In this document: positions 52,716 through 61,192 of the stretch, piece after piece
How positions within the stretch are numbered: position 1 is the stretch's first letter
Layout: each line of letters begins with the position of its first letter
DNA from: Bacillota bacterium
GTDB lineage: Bacteria; Bacillota; Clostridia; Christensenellales; Aristaeellaceae
Reading direction: 5' to 3'
Assembly (NCBI GenBank): GCA_023404715.1
Contig: JAEYAR010000093.1
Span: 62,001-126,000, forward strand
DNA length: 64,000 bases
Made by a program: the position numbers and the translations under genes
Notes under the pieces: model-generated
What the model was told of the DNA's origin: nothing
What the model saw: only the letters and a program-made list of their open reading frames with translations
Database searches by the model: none

Positions 52716-52750
52716 TAAAACAATGCAATAAATCGATAAAACAATGCAAT
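52716..52750. repeat. Two 14-bp direct repeats upstream of the AraC gene (putative AraC operator)
   Basis: TAAAACAATGCAAT occurs at 52716-52729 and again at 52737-52750, a 21-bp period, i.e. two helical turns, as expected for an AraC-type dimer site. A minus-strand -10 (TATGAT, 52692-52687) with a poor -35 lies just downstream, fitting an activator-dependent promoter. Confidence 0.65.
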
Positions 52751-52797
52751 GATTTATCGGCGGGATTGCTGTAAGATGGGGGCGTGAGAAACAGGGC

Positions 52798-53853
52798 TTA
52801 CCCGAGCTTACGCGGACCCAAGCGCGCGCCGCAGCTTTCGCGCACGACGAGGGCGGATTCGCGGATCTGAGAGAAGACGATCGGTTCGCCGCCCTGGGCG
52901 CCGATCAGCTCCTGGATTGCGCTGCGGCCGTGATCCGCCGGGTGCAAATCCACGGTCGTGAGGGGCGGATCGGTATACGGGGTGAAGAACTGGTTGTCAC
53001 AGCCCACGAGCGCCATATCCAGCGGCACCTGCAGGCCCATGCGGCGCAGCTGCCTGAGCGCGCCGAGGGCGACCAGATCGTTGATGGCGATGAGCGCAGT
53101 CGGCCACTGCGCCTTAGGCAGGCGCGAGAGCAGCTTGAGTACGCCCAGCTCGCCATCCTCCGGGGTATAGCCCGCTTCGTGACGATAGTCGCTGTCGGCG
53201 GAGAGGCCCAGGCGGGCCATCTCGCTCAAAAAACTGCGCTCGCGCTCGCCGGAAGAGCGAACCTCGTGCGAACCGCCTAGAAAGGCGATGCGCCTGTGCC
53301 CCAGGCCGTACAGGTGCCCCAGGCTGAGGCGCACGCTGGAGGAGAGATCGCTGCTGATCGTAATGCAGTGCAGCCCCTCGATGGGCGGACAGATGGTGAC
53401 GATGGGCATGGCGCTTTGCAGGCGAGACAACTCGCGCACGGTCGATTCGTTGGAGACGCCCTCGACGATGCCGCCCACGAGCAGCGCGCCGTCGAGCCGC
53501 TGCTCGATCAGGCGATCGACCAGACCGTCGGGGATGCCCGCGCCCAGAGGCGTAAAATAGGTGACGAGGGCATAACCGCAGCGTGCGGCCTCCAGCGTCG
53601 CGGCGTCGAAAAGCGCTGCGTAATACGGGTGCCCGACGCTCGGCACGACGATGCCGAGCAGATGGGACTTGCGCTGATATAGCCCGCGGGCGATGGAGCT
53701 GGGGCGGTAATTGCGCCGTTGGATGACCTCGCTTACGCGTTCTTTCGTGCGTGTGCTTACGCCCTTGGCGCCGCTGAGCACGCGGGAAACGGTGGCGATG
53801 GATACGCCAGCCTCCTGCGCAATGTCGTAAATGGTCGATTGTTCGCCAGCCAT
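52798..53853 (-). CDS. LacI family transcriptional regulator
   Basis: 351 residues. N-terminal LacI helix-turn-helix (STIYDIAQEAGVSIATVSRVLSG, then the hinge RPSSIARGLYQRKSHLLGIVVP) and a periplasmic-binding-protein-like effector domain. GGAGG is 7 bases before ATG 53853. A perfect 14-bp palindrome overlaps the -35 of its own promoter, so it probably represses itself. It is divergent from the glycosaminoglycan-type operon starting at 54320, the likely target. Confidence 0.92.
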   Translation of the reverse strand: MAGEQSTIYDIAQEAGVSIATVSRVLSGAKGVSTRTKERVSEVIQRRNYRPSSIARGLYQRKSHLLGIVVPSVGHPYYAALFDAATLEAARCGYALVTYFTPLGAGIPDGLVDRLIEQRLDGALLVGGIVEGVSNESTVRELSRLQSAMPIVTICPPIEGLHCITISSDLSSSVRLSLGHLYGLGHRRIAFLGGSHEVRSSGERERSFLSEMARLGLSADSDYRHEAGYTPEDGELGVLKLLSRLPKAQWPTALIAINDLVALGALRQLRRMGLQVPLDMALVGCDNQFFTPYTDPPLTTVDLHPADHGRSAIQELIGAQGGEPIVFSQIRESALVVRESCGARLGPRKLG

Positions 53854-53917
53854 GGCCCTGCCTCCTATAACAAGAGAATATACCCCCTTTTTGTAGGGGA
53901 ATCAATACGCTGTATAG

Positions 53918-53946
53918 AGTATAACATAAGATGAAAGCGCTTTCAA
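53918..53946 (-). promoter_or_regulatory. Promoter of the LacI gene
   Basis: Minus strand: TTGAAA (53946-53941), 17-bp spacer, TATACT (53923-53918). Confidence 0.7.
53932..53945. promoter_or_regulatory. LacI/CcpA-type operator palindrome
   Basis: TGAAAGCGCTTTCA, a perfect 14-bp palindrome with the central CG typical of LacI-family sites; it also fits the catabolite-response (cre) consensus. It covers part of the -35 and spacer of the LacI promoter. A second dyad, TGCTGA/TCAGCA (53952-53970), lies next to it. Confidence 0.7.
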
Positions 53947-54055
53947 TGGTTTGCTGAAAGTTTATCAGCATGGGCTGGGTATGAATGCGCAGCAAAATAA
54001 AAATATCCATAACCAAAATAATTTTCTCAAATCGGGGGAAAATTGCAGCACATAC

Positions 54056-54084
54056 TTGACATGGAATGAGACAATGCATATAAT
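54056..54084 (+). promoter_or_regulatory. Consensus promoter of the GAG/uronate operon
   Basis: Perfect TTGACA (54056-54061), 17-bp spacer, perfect TATAAT (54079-54084). Transcription starts about 230 bases before the first gene. Confidence 0.85.
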
Positions 54085-54090
54085 CTTAGG

Positions 54091-54319
54091 CAGAGCAAAA
54101 AAGATTGACATTTTGCTTGGAAAAGTAAGGGCTTACAAAAATGGCCTGATTTTCCGTAAATGGTAAGGGTTTTGCGCCGAAGGCGAGAAGGCATGTAAAA
54201 GCAGCAAAAAGTCGCTCGAAAGCGACTTATGGCGATGTTTTCATGCTGTCAAAAAAACCTTAGGTTTTGTGCCCGGCGGATGGGATCATCCGTTAAATAA
54301 AGCTAGGAGGAACCTAAAC
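54091..54319 (+). other. Structured 5' leader of the GAG operon
   Basis: About 230 untranslated bases holding three short hairpins: AAGTCGCT/AGCGACTT (54209-54216 with 54221-54228), AAAACC/GGTTTT around 54254-54268, and CGGATG/CATCCG (54277-54282 with 54287-54292), then AGGAGG. No gene and no riboswitch family was recognised. Confidence 0.5.
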
Positions 54320-55579
54320 ATGAAAAAGCTGCTTGCACTGCTCATGTCCCTGATGATGGTGGCATCGCTCGTGCCTTCCTTCGCGATGGCGGACGACGCC
54401 GTCACCCTGAAGGTCACCTGCTGGGATGTGGCGACGACCCCGTACTACGAGGCGATCAAGAACGGCTATGAGGCCGTGAACCCGAATGTCAAGATCGAGT
54501 GGATCGACATCGCTTCGCAGGACTACAACACCAAGGTTTCCACGATGCTGTCCGGCGGCGACGATTCGGACATCATGATCGTCAAGGAGCTCAGCGACCT
54601 GCAGAACTGGCTGAACGCGGGCTTTGCGGTCAACCTCGACGAGAAGATCGCCGCCAATTCCTACGACATGACCAAGTATGCGGGCATGGATAAGTGCTAC
54701 ACCGACCCGGCGACGGGCGCATATTATGCGCTGCCGTTCCGCGCGGACTACTGGGTTATGTTCTACAACAAAAACCTGTTCGACGCGGCGGGCGTGGCCT
54801 ATCCCACCAACGACATGACGTGGGATCAGTACGCCGAGCTGGCGAAGCAGATGACGAATGCGGAGCAGGGCGTCTACGGCACACACTACCACACCTGGCT
54901 GTCCGCGGTTGCGAACTGGGCGGTTTGCGACGGCGTGAACACCCTGGCCGACGGCGACTACGAAGACCTCAAGTACTTCTACAACCTGTACATGGATCTG
55001 GAAGATGCGGGCGCCTGCATGGAATACGGCGAAGTGAAGGCTGCCAACCTGCATTATTCCGGCGCTTTTGCCAAGGGCAACATCGCCATGCTGCCGATGG
55101 GCTACTGGTATGTCTCCACGCTGATCGGCTATCAGAAGGACGGCACCGCCGACTTTGACTTTGGCATCACCGCCGTTCCGCACCTGGACGGCGTGGACGC
55201 CGGCTCCTCCTTCGGTTCCCCGACGGGCGTAGCCATCAATCAAAAGAGCGCGAATCAGGACGCCGCTTGGGACTTTATCTCCTGGCTGTGCTCTGAAGAG
55301 GGCGCGAAGGTCGTTGCCGCCACCGGCACCCGCCCCGCGTACGTGAGCGACGCGGTTGCGGAGGTCATGGCCTCTGCCGACGGCTTCCCGCAGGACGATG
55401 CGAGCAAGGCCGCGCTGTTGCCGACCGCGATCGCGCTGGAATGGCCGATCGGCGAGGGCGTCAGCGAGATCAAGACGATCGTCAACGAGGAGCATACGCT
55501 GATCATGTCCCGCGAGCTTTCTGTGGACGAGGGCATCCAGGAGATGGAAGAGCGCGTCGCGGAAGTGCTGGGCGAGTAA
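54320..55579 (+). CDS. Extracellular sugar-binding protein of the GAG/uronate ABC importer
   Basis: 419 residues, SBP_bac_1 class. Sec signal MKKLLALLMSLMMVASLV ending FAMA (about residue 24), no lipobox cysteine. VTLKVTCWDVATTPYYEAIK and NPNVKIEWIDIASQDYNTKV are typical of the class. TAGGAGG (54304-54310) is 9 bases before ATG 54320; the longer frame from 54269 lies in the leader hairpins. First gene of an operon with two permeases, a heparinase-like lyase, a DUF2264 protein and GH88, so an unsaturated uronic-acid-containing oligosaccharide is the inferred ligand. Confidence 0.9.
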   Translation: MKKLLALLMSLMMVASLVPSFAMADDAVTLKVTCWDVATTPYYEAIKNGYEAVNPNVKIEWIDIASQDYNTKVSTMLSGGDDSDIMIVKELSDLQNWLNAGFAVNLDEKIAANSYDMTKYAGMDKCYTDPATGAYYALPFRADYWVMFYNKNLFDAAGVAYPTNDMTWDQYAELAKQMTNAEQGVYGTHYHTWLSAVANWAVCDGVNTLADGDYEDLKYFYNLYMDLEDAGACMEYGEVKAANLHYSGAFAKGNIAMLPMGYWYVSTLIGYQKDGTADFDFGITAVPHLDGVDAGSSFGSPTGVAINQKSANQDAAWDFISWLCSEEGAKVVAATGTRPAYVSDAVAEVMASADGFPQDDASKAALLPTAIALEWPIGEGVSEIKTIVNEEHTLIMSRELSVDEGIQEMEERVAEVLGE

Positions 55580-55592
55580 TTCAAGCTTACAA

Positions 55593-55629
55593 GGGGGAGG
55601 GCGAACGTCGTCCCTCCCCTTCCCTTTTT
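55593..55629 (+). terminator. Intra-operon terminator between binding protein and permeases (GAG operon)
   Basis: GGGGAGGG (55594-55601) pairs with CCCTCCCC (55612-55619), followed by TTCCCTTTTT. Lies just after the binding-protein stop. Confidence 0.7.
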
Positions 55630-55632
55630 CGC

Positions 55633-55685
55633 CCCGTTCGCCTGAAAATAGGTACGCGCGGCGCACCTATTTTGAGACGAACGGG
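55633..55685. repeat. Compound inverted repeat between binding protein and permease
   Basis: Outer arms CCCGTTCG (55633-55640) / CGAACGGG (55678-55685) enclose inner arms AAAATAGGT (55645-55653) / ACCTATTTT (55665-55673) with 4-base symmetric joints. A long extruded or RNA stem directly after the terminator; role unknown. Confidence 0.65.
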
Positions 55686-55737
55686 CCGCATGGCACGCGT
55701 CCAAATAAACGCTTTGACAGACAAGGAGGCAAACGGG

Positions 55738-56688
55738 ATGGCACAGAGCGCAGCGCCAAAGAAGTATAGGATGAGCAAGCTCGAGAAGCGCAATACGCTG
55801 ATCGCATACTCATTCCTGGCGCCCAATTTTCTCGGATTTCTGATCTTCACGTTCATTCCGGTCATCTTCTCGATCGTGCTCGCCTTTCTCAACTGGAACG
55901 GCGGCGCGGTGGACCAAATTACGTTTGCGGGGTTGGACAACTTCCGCACCATCTTTAAAAACTTCAGCTTTACCAAGAGCAATTTGGGCATCGCGCTCAA
56001 GAACACGGTGTTTTACACCGTCGCGACCGTGCCGCTGACCATCGCGTTTGCGCTCGGCCTGGCGCTCGTGCTCAACAAGGCCGTGAAGGGCGCCAACTTT
56101 TTCCGCGCGGCGTTCTTCTTCCCGTACGTCGCCTCTCTGGTCGCCATCTGCGTATGCTGGAACTTCCTGCTCATGAAGACCGGCCCGGTGAACCAGATCT
56201 TGAACGCGATCGGCTTCAACTTTACTAAGAGCTGGACGCAAAGCCGTGACCTGGCGATCTGGTCGATCATCATCGTCAGCGTATGGCGCAACGCGGGGTA
56301 TTACATGGTCATGTATTTGGCGGGCCTGCAGGGCGTGCCGGGCGAGCTGTACGAGGCGGCCACGATGGACGGCGCGAACGGCTGGCAGAAGTTCTGGAAG
56401 GTCACCATGCCGATGCTCACGCCGACCACGTTCTTCGTCTCCATCATGATGGTCATCTCGTGCTTCAAGATCTACGACGTCGTCGCGATCATGACCGAGG
56501 GCGGCCCCGGGCGCGCGACCAAGATGCTCGTCACCTACATCTACGAGCTCAGCTTCGGCGGGCCGAACATCGCGACCACGGCGCAGTACGGCGTCGCCAG
56601 CGCGGTCTCGATGGTGCTGCTGGCCATCGTGCTGCTCGTCACGTTCGTCCAGTTCCGCGCTGAGAAAAAATGGGTTAATTACATGTAA
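55738..56688 (+). CDS. Carbohydrate ABC transporter permease (MalF/UgpA type)
   Basis: 316 residues, six spans (first at about residues 22-46, LIAYSFLAPNFLGFLIFTFIP), EAA loop YEAATMDGANGWQKFWKVTMP. AAGGAGG (55723-55729) is 8 bases before ATG 55738; upstream in-frame starts run back through the inverted repeat and terminator and were rejected. It pairs with the MalG-type permease 18 bases downstream. Confidence 0.92.
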   Translation: MAQSAAPKKYRMSKLEKRNTLIAYSFLAPNFLGFLIFTFIPVIFSIVLAFLNWNGGAVDQITFAGLDNFRTIFKNFSFTKSNLGIALKNTVFYTVATVPLTIAFALGLALVLNKAVKGANFFRAAFFFPYVASLVAICVCWNFLLMKTGPVNQILNAIGFNFTKSWTQSRDLAIWSIIIVSVWRNAGYYMVMYLAGLQGVPGELYEAATMDGANGWQKFWKVTMPMLTPTTFFVSIMMVISCFKIYDVVAIMTEGGPGRATKMLVTYIYELSFGGPNIATTAQYGVASAVSMVLLAIVLLVTFVQFRAEKKWVNYM

Positions 56689-56705
56689 GAAAGGAGGACG
56701 CCTGC

Positions 56706-57575
56706 ATGACCGCTGCTGTAACAACGAAGAAAAAACACACGGCCCACTTGACGCCCGCGCAGGTCGTAGGGCGGGTGGTGCTATACGCATTCTTGATCTT
56801 TTTCCTGGTCGTCGCGCTGGTTCCGTTCGTGTGGATGATCTCCTCCTCGTTCAAGACGAGCACGGACGTCTTTACGATCCCGATGCGCTGGATCCCGGAG
56901 ACCGTGCGCCTGGAAAACTACGTGGAGATCTGGCAGAAGGTGCCGCTGATGGCCTACTTCAAGAACACCGCCTTTGTGGCCGTCGCCGTCACCTTCATGC
57001 AGATCCTGACCTCGTCCTTCGCGGCGTACGCGTTTGCGAAGATGCGGTTCAAGGGCCGCGACCTGCTGTTCATGTGCTACATCGGCACCATCGCGGTGCC
57101 ATGGCAGGTCTATATGGTGCCGCAGTTCATCATGATGCGCAACATCGGCCTGTATGACACGCTGTGGGCGCTGGTGGTGCTGCAATCCTTCTCCGCGTTC
57201 GGCGTCTTCCTGATGCGCCAGTTTTACCTGGGCATCCCCAACGAGCTGAGCGAGGCCGCCCGCATCGACGGCCTGAGCGAGTACGGCATCTGGGCGCGCA
57301 TCGTGCTGCCGCTGGCCAAGCCGGCCATCGCGACCCTGTGCATCTTCACATTCGTCAACACCTGGAACGACTACATGGGGCCGCTGATCTACCTGACCAC
57401 CGACCTGAACAAGACGATCCAGGTCGGCCTGCGCCGCTTTATTCAGGCGTACACCGCAGATTACAACCTGATCATGGCGGCATCGCTGTGCTCGCTGGTG
57501 CCGGTGACGATCGTCTTCCTGTTCCTGCAACGCTACTTCATCGAGGGCATCGCCACGACGGGCCTGAAGGGCTGA
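56706..57575 (+). CDS. Carbohydrate ABC transporter permease (MalG/UgpE type)
   Basis: 289 residues, six spans, EAA loop SEAARIDGLSEYGIWARIVLP, ending YFIEGIATTGLKG. AAGGAGG lies 8 bases before ATG 56706. Ten bases after it the heparinase-like gene starts, so transporter and enzymes share a transcript. Confidence 0.92.
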   Translation: MTAAVTTKKKHTAHLTPAQVVGRVVLYAFLIFFLVVALVPFVWMISSSFKTSTDVFTIPMRWIPETVRLENYVEIWQKVPLMAYFKNTAFVAVAVTFMQILTSSFAAYAFAKMRFKGRDLLFMCYIGTIAVPWQVYMVPQFIMMRNIGLYDTLWALVVLQSFSAFGVFLMRQFYLGIPNELSEAARIDGLSEYGIWARIVLPLAKPAIATLCIFTFVNTWNDYMGPLIYLTTDLNKTIQVGLRRFIQAYTADYNLIMAASLCSLVPVTIVFLFLQRYFIEGIATTGLKG

Positions 57576-57584
57576 GGATAGATC

Positions 57585-59402
57585 ATGTTTGACGCCTATT
57601 TAAACGCACATCCTCTCCATGCGCTCCTTGCCTCCCGGGGGGAGCGCATTCCTTTTGCGGCGGCCGCGGACCGGCGGGCGTGGGAGGCGGTGGCGGGCGC
57701 CGCGCGCGATGAGATCCTCTTCGAGGCGGATCGCCTGCGCGCAGAGAGCTACCCGATGCTCACGGCGACGCAGTTCCTCGCTTTCGTGCGGGACGGATCG
57801 CGCAGCGCGTACGAGGCGCCGTATTTCGCGCGCAGAAGGCATCTGATCGCCAGCGCGCTGGCGGAATGCCTGACGCTGACAGGACGATATCTGGACGACG
57901 TGATCGATGGCGTTTGGTGTATTTGCGAAGAGACGTTTTGGGGCGTCAGCGCGCACAACGGATCGGACCATCCGGGCGTGCGCCCGGCCGGCGAGCGGCC
58001 TTTGCCGGACGCGCAAAACCCGTACGTCGACCTGTTTGCCGCGCAGACGGCCTCTACGCTCGCCTGGGTCTGCTATCTGCTGCGCGCCCAGCTGGATGCG
58101 GTGTCGCCGCTGGTCGTCCGCAGGGTACGGGCGGAGGTAAAGCGGCGCGTCTTCGATCCGTTCATGGATCACGACGACTTCTGGTGGATGGGCATGATCC
58201 GCAGCGACGTGAACAACTGGACGCCGTGGATCGTCTCCAACGTCATGGACGCCATGCGCATCCTGGAGGAGGACGACCTGCGGCTCGCCGAGGGCGTCGC
58301 CCGCGGGCTGCGGATGCTCGACCGCTATCTCGACGTGATGCCGGCGGACGGCGGATGCGACGAGGGCGCGGCCTATTGGAACATGGCGGGCGGCGCGCTA
58401 CTGTGCTGCCTGGAGCATGTGAAGGACATGACCGGCGGCAAGGTATCGTTCTTTAACGACGCCCACATTCGGAACATCGGCGCTTTCCCGCTCGCCGCGC
58501 ACATCGCCGGGCCTTACTACATAAACTTCGCCGATTGCGACGCGAAGCCTATGCTCGATGGGGAGCGCGTCTACCGCTACGGCGAATACACAAAAAACGA
58601 GGCGCTGAGGGCCCTCGGCGCGCAGATCGCTCAAGCGGAGCCCGGCGTGCTACCCAAGGATACGCCGGAGATATACCGCGTACTGTGCAAGCTATTTCGC
58701 CCGATAGCGCCTGTCGCCGCCGTTTGCGCCGCTGCGGACGTCTGGCTGCCCGATTTGCAGGTGCGCGCGATGGCGCGTGGAGGCCTTTACGCGGCAATCA
58801 AGGGCGGCCATAACGCCGAGAGCCACAACCACAACGACGTCGGCGCCTTCCTGCTGTACGTCGACGGCGAACCGGCGGTGATCGACCTGGGCAACAGGGT
58901 CTATACGGCCAAGACGTTTGGGCCGGAGCGCTATACGCTCATGAATACGCGGGGACGTAACCATAACGTGCCGATGATCGGCGCGTGGGAGCAGCGGGAG
59001 GGAGAAGCACACCGCGCGAGGGATGTACGCTCGGGCGCGGCCGGCGTACTGATGGACATCGCCGCCGCCTATCCAGCGCAGGCGGGCGTTAAGCAGCTTT
59101 TGCGCAGCGCGTCGCTCACGGACGAGGCCTTTGTGCTCACGGATTCCATACGGCTCGCCGCCCCCGAAGCGGTAACCTGGGTCTTTATGCTTCGGGAGAA
59201 ACCGATGATTGTGTCGGGCGGCGCGCTGCTTGGCAAGCTGGCTCTGCGCGCGCCGGAGGGGCTGTCCGCCGGAGTGGAGGAGATCCCAGTCGAGGATGTG
59301 CGCATGGCGAGAAGCTTCCCCGGCGCCGTCTATCGGCTCACCTATCGGGGCGTAGCGGCGGAGCGCCACGAGGCGACGTTCACATTTACGAGGAGGCCTT
59401 GA
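57585..59402 (+). CDS. Heparinase II/III-like polysaccharide lyase family protein
   Basis: 605 residues: an alpha-helical toroid N-terminal half (TPWIVSNVMDAMRILEE, CDEGAAYWNMAGGALL) and a C-terminal beta-sandwich with the heparinase II/III signature GHNAESHNHNDVGAFLLYVDGEPAVIDLG (quoted here as positions about 406-434; key residues are the His cluster and Asp-Val-Gly). Relatives cut uronate-containing glycosaminoglycans or alginate-like chains by beta-elimination. No signal peptide, so it would act on imported oligosaccharides, leaving ends suited to the GH88 enzyme two genes on. Exact substrate unknown. Confidence 0.85.
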   Translation: MFDAYLNAHPLHALLASRGERIPFAAAADRRAWEAVAGAARDEILFEADRLRAESYPMLTATQFLAFVRDGSRSAYEAPYFARRRHLIASALAECLTLTGRYLDDVIDGVWCICEETFWGVSAHNGSDHPGVRPAGERPLPDAQNPYVDLFAAQTASTLAWVCYLLRAQLDAVSPLVVRRVRAEVKRRVFDPFMDHDDFWWMGMIRSDVNNWTPWIVSNVMDAMRILEEDDLRLAEGVARGLRMLDRYLDVMPADGGCDEGAAYWNMAGGALLCCLEHVKDMTGGKVSFFNDAHIRNIGAFPLAAHIAGPYYINFADCDAKPMLDGERVYRYGEYTKNEALRALGAQIAQAEPGVLPKDTPEIYRVLCKLFRPIAPVAAVCAAADVWLPDLQVRAMARGGLYAAIKGGHNAESHNHNDVGAFLLYVDGEPAVIDLGNRVYTAKTFGPERYTLMNTRGRNHNVPMIGAWEQREGEAHRARDVRSGAAGVLMDIAAAYPAQAGVKQLLRSASLTDEAFVLTDSIRLAAPEAVTWVFMLREKPMIVSGGALLGKLALRAPEGLSAGVEEIPVEDVRMARSFPGAVYRLTYRGVAAERHEATFTFTRRP

Positions 59403-59404
59403 CG

Positions 59405-61192
59405 ATGGATATTCAGACGAATCCGCTGAAGACGCGCGCGGACTTTGCCAGCGCCGCATCCCAGATGCTGACGCCCCTGCTCCCCTTTTTGAGCGCGGGC
59501 TGCGCCCGCCTGCATTTGGGCGAGACGGGCGCGGTCTACCCCGCGGACATCGCGGAGATGGAGGCCTTCTCGCGTCCGCTGTGGGCGATCGTGCCGATGC
59601 TGGCGGCGAACGACCCGGCGGCGGAGCCGCTATGGGAGCGCTGGCGCGAGGGGATGAAAAACGGCGCCGACCCGGATCACCCGGAGTACTGGGGCGAAAT
59701 CGGCCCGTATGACCAACGGATGGTGGAAATGGCGGTCATGGGCATGGCGCTATGCCTCGTGCCGGAGCGTTTCCTGGGCGACCTGGACGCGCGAGCGCAG
59801 GACAACGTCTGCCGGTGGCTCGATCAGATCAACGCGCACGACATGCCGAAGAACAATTGGCGTTTCTTTCGCGTGCTCGTGAACTGCGGCTTTTTGCTCT
59901 GCGGCAGGCCCTGCGACGAAGCACGGCTGGCGGAGGACTTGGCGCTTATAGAGAGCCACTACGAGGGCCAAGGCTGGTATTACGATTACGAGACGCAGCG
60001 CGACTACTATACGCCGTGGGCCTTTCATTACTACGGCCTGATTTACGCCATCGCCATGAAGGATAGGGATCCTGAGCGTGCAGGGCGCTTTATGGAGCGC
60101 GCGCGGCTGTTTGCGCCCCAGTTCGCCGCCTGGTTCGCGGCTGACGGCGCGGCGCTGCCCTTCGGACGCAGTCTGACGTATCGCTTCGCCCAGGGCGCGT
60201 TCTTCGCAGCCATGGCGGCGGCGGGGGTGGAGGCGCCGGGCCTGGGCATGGGGGAGATCAAGCACCTGCTGCTTTCAAACCTGCGCTGGTGGCTTCAAAA
60301 GCCGATCTTTACGCCAAGCGGCGTGCTCACCGTCGGATACGGCTATCCCAACCTCATCATGGGGGAGGGATATAATGCCTTCGGCTCGCCCTATTGGGCC
60401 ATGAAGACGTTTGCGCCGCTGATGCTGCCGGAGGATCATCCCTTCTGGACCTGCGAGGAGAAGCCGTATACGCCGCCCCCGCGCGTGCTGGAGGATATGG
60501 CGCGCATGCTCATCGTGCGCGACGAGGAGAACCTGCACGTACAGGCGTTTACCGCGGGGCAGCACTGTAAGGAGCACGCGCACGACGAAGCGAAGTATGA
60601 AAAGTTCGTCTATTCGACCGCGTTTGCCTTCAGCGTGCCAAAGAGCGCGAAGCTGTATAAGTGCGGGGCCTTCGACAGCATGCTGGCCGTGAGCGAGGAC
60701 GGCGTGAGCTACCACGCGCGCTACGGCTGCGAATCCTTTCAGCTGACGCAAACAGAGGTTTCCTCCGTCTGGCGTCCGTTTGCGGGCGTGCGCATCGAAA
60801 CGCGCGTCATCCCCCTGGGCGACTGGCACGTGCGCGTGCACCGCGTCGAGACGGATCGGGCGCTACAGGTGGCGGAGGGTGGCTTTGCGATCCGGCGTGA
60901 GGACGGACATATCCGCCCGCACGAGGAGGCCGGAGAGGATTACGCCGTGGTCGAGGCACCGTGGGGCGTCAGCGGCGTTCGGGCGATCACGGGCTTTGCG
61001 TCGGCGCAGATCACAGCGCCGGAACCCAACACGAACCTGCTTTACCCGCGCACGCTGCTGCCAACGCTGACGGCGGCGATCCCGGCAGGCAGGACGACGC
61101 TGGTGAGCGCCGTGCTCGGCGCTGTCGTACGCGGTCAAGCAAAATGGAACGATATGCCACAGGAGGTATTCGATTATGCAGCGGTGGATTGA
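59405..61192 (+). CDS. DUF2264 family protein (probable uronate-active glycosidase)
   Basis: 595 residues of DUF2264: NPLKTRADFASAASQMLTPL, ARLHLGETGAVYP, EAFSRPLWAIVPMLA, KNNWRFFRVLVNCGF. The first half is an alpha/alpha barrel, the second beta-rich. I recall a link between this domain and a beta-glucuronidase family in CAZy (GH154), unverified here. Its place between a lyase and GH88 fits uronate release. AGGAGG (59391-59396) is 8 bases before ATG 59405; a TTG at 59399 is too close to it. It overlaps the GH88 start by 17 bases. Confidence 0.8.
   Translation: MDIQTNPLKTRADFASAASQMLTPLLPFLSAGCARLHLGETGAVYPADIAEMEAFSRPLWAIVPMLAANDPAAEPLWERWREGMKNGADPDHPEYWGEIGPYDQRMVEMAVMGMALCLVPERFLGDLDARAQDNVCRWLDQINAHDMPKNNWRFFRVLVNCGFLLCGRPCDEARLAEDLALIESHYEGQGWYYDYETQRDYYTPWAFHYYGLIYAIAMKDRDPERAGRFMERARLFAPQFAAWFAADGAALPFGRSLTYRFAQGAFFAAMAAAGVEAPGLGMGEIKHLLLSNLRWWLQKPIFTPSGVLTVGYGYPNLIMGEGYNAFGSPYWAMKTFAPLMLPEDHPFWTCEEKPYTPPPRVLEDMARMLIVRDEENLHVQAFTAGQHCKEHAHDEAKYEKFVYSTAFAFSVPKSAKLYKCGAFDSMLAVSEDGVSYHARYGCESFQLTQTEVSSVWRPFAGVRIETRVIPLGDWHVRVHRVETDRALQVAEGGFAIRREDGHIRPHEEAGEDYAVVEAPWGVSGVRAITGFASAQITAPEPNTNLLYPRTLLPTLTAAIPAGRTTLVSAVLGAVVRGQAKWNDMPQEVFDYAAVD

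Noticed and set aside
54314..55666. 450-codon minus-strand open frame opposite the GAG binding protein
   Set aside because: No family features and antisense to a clear binding-protein gene with signal peptide and ribosome site.
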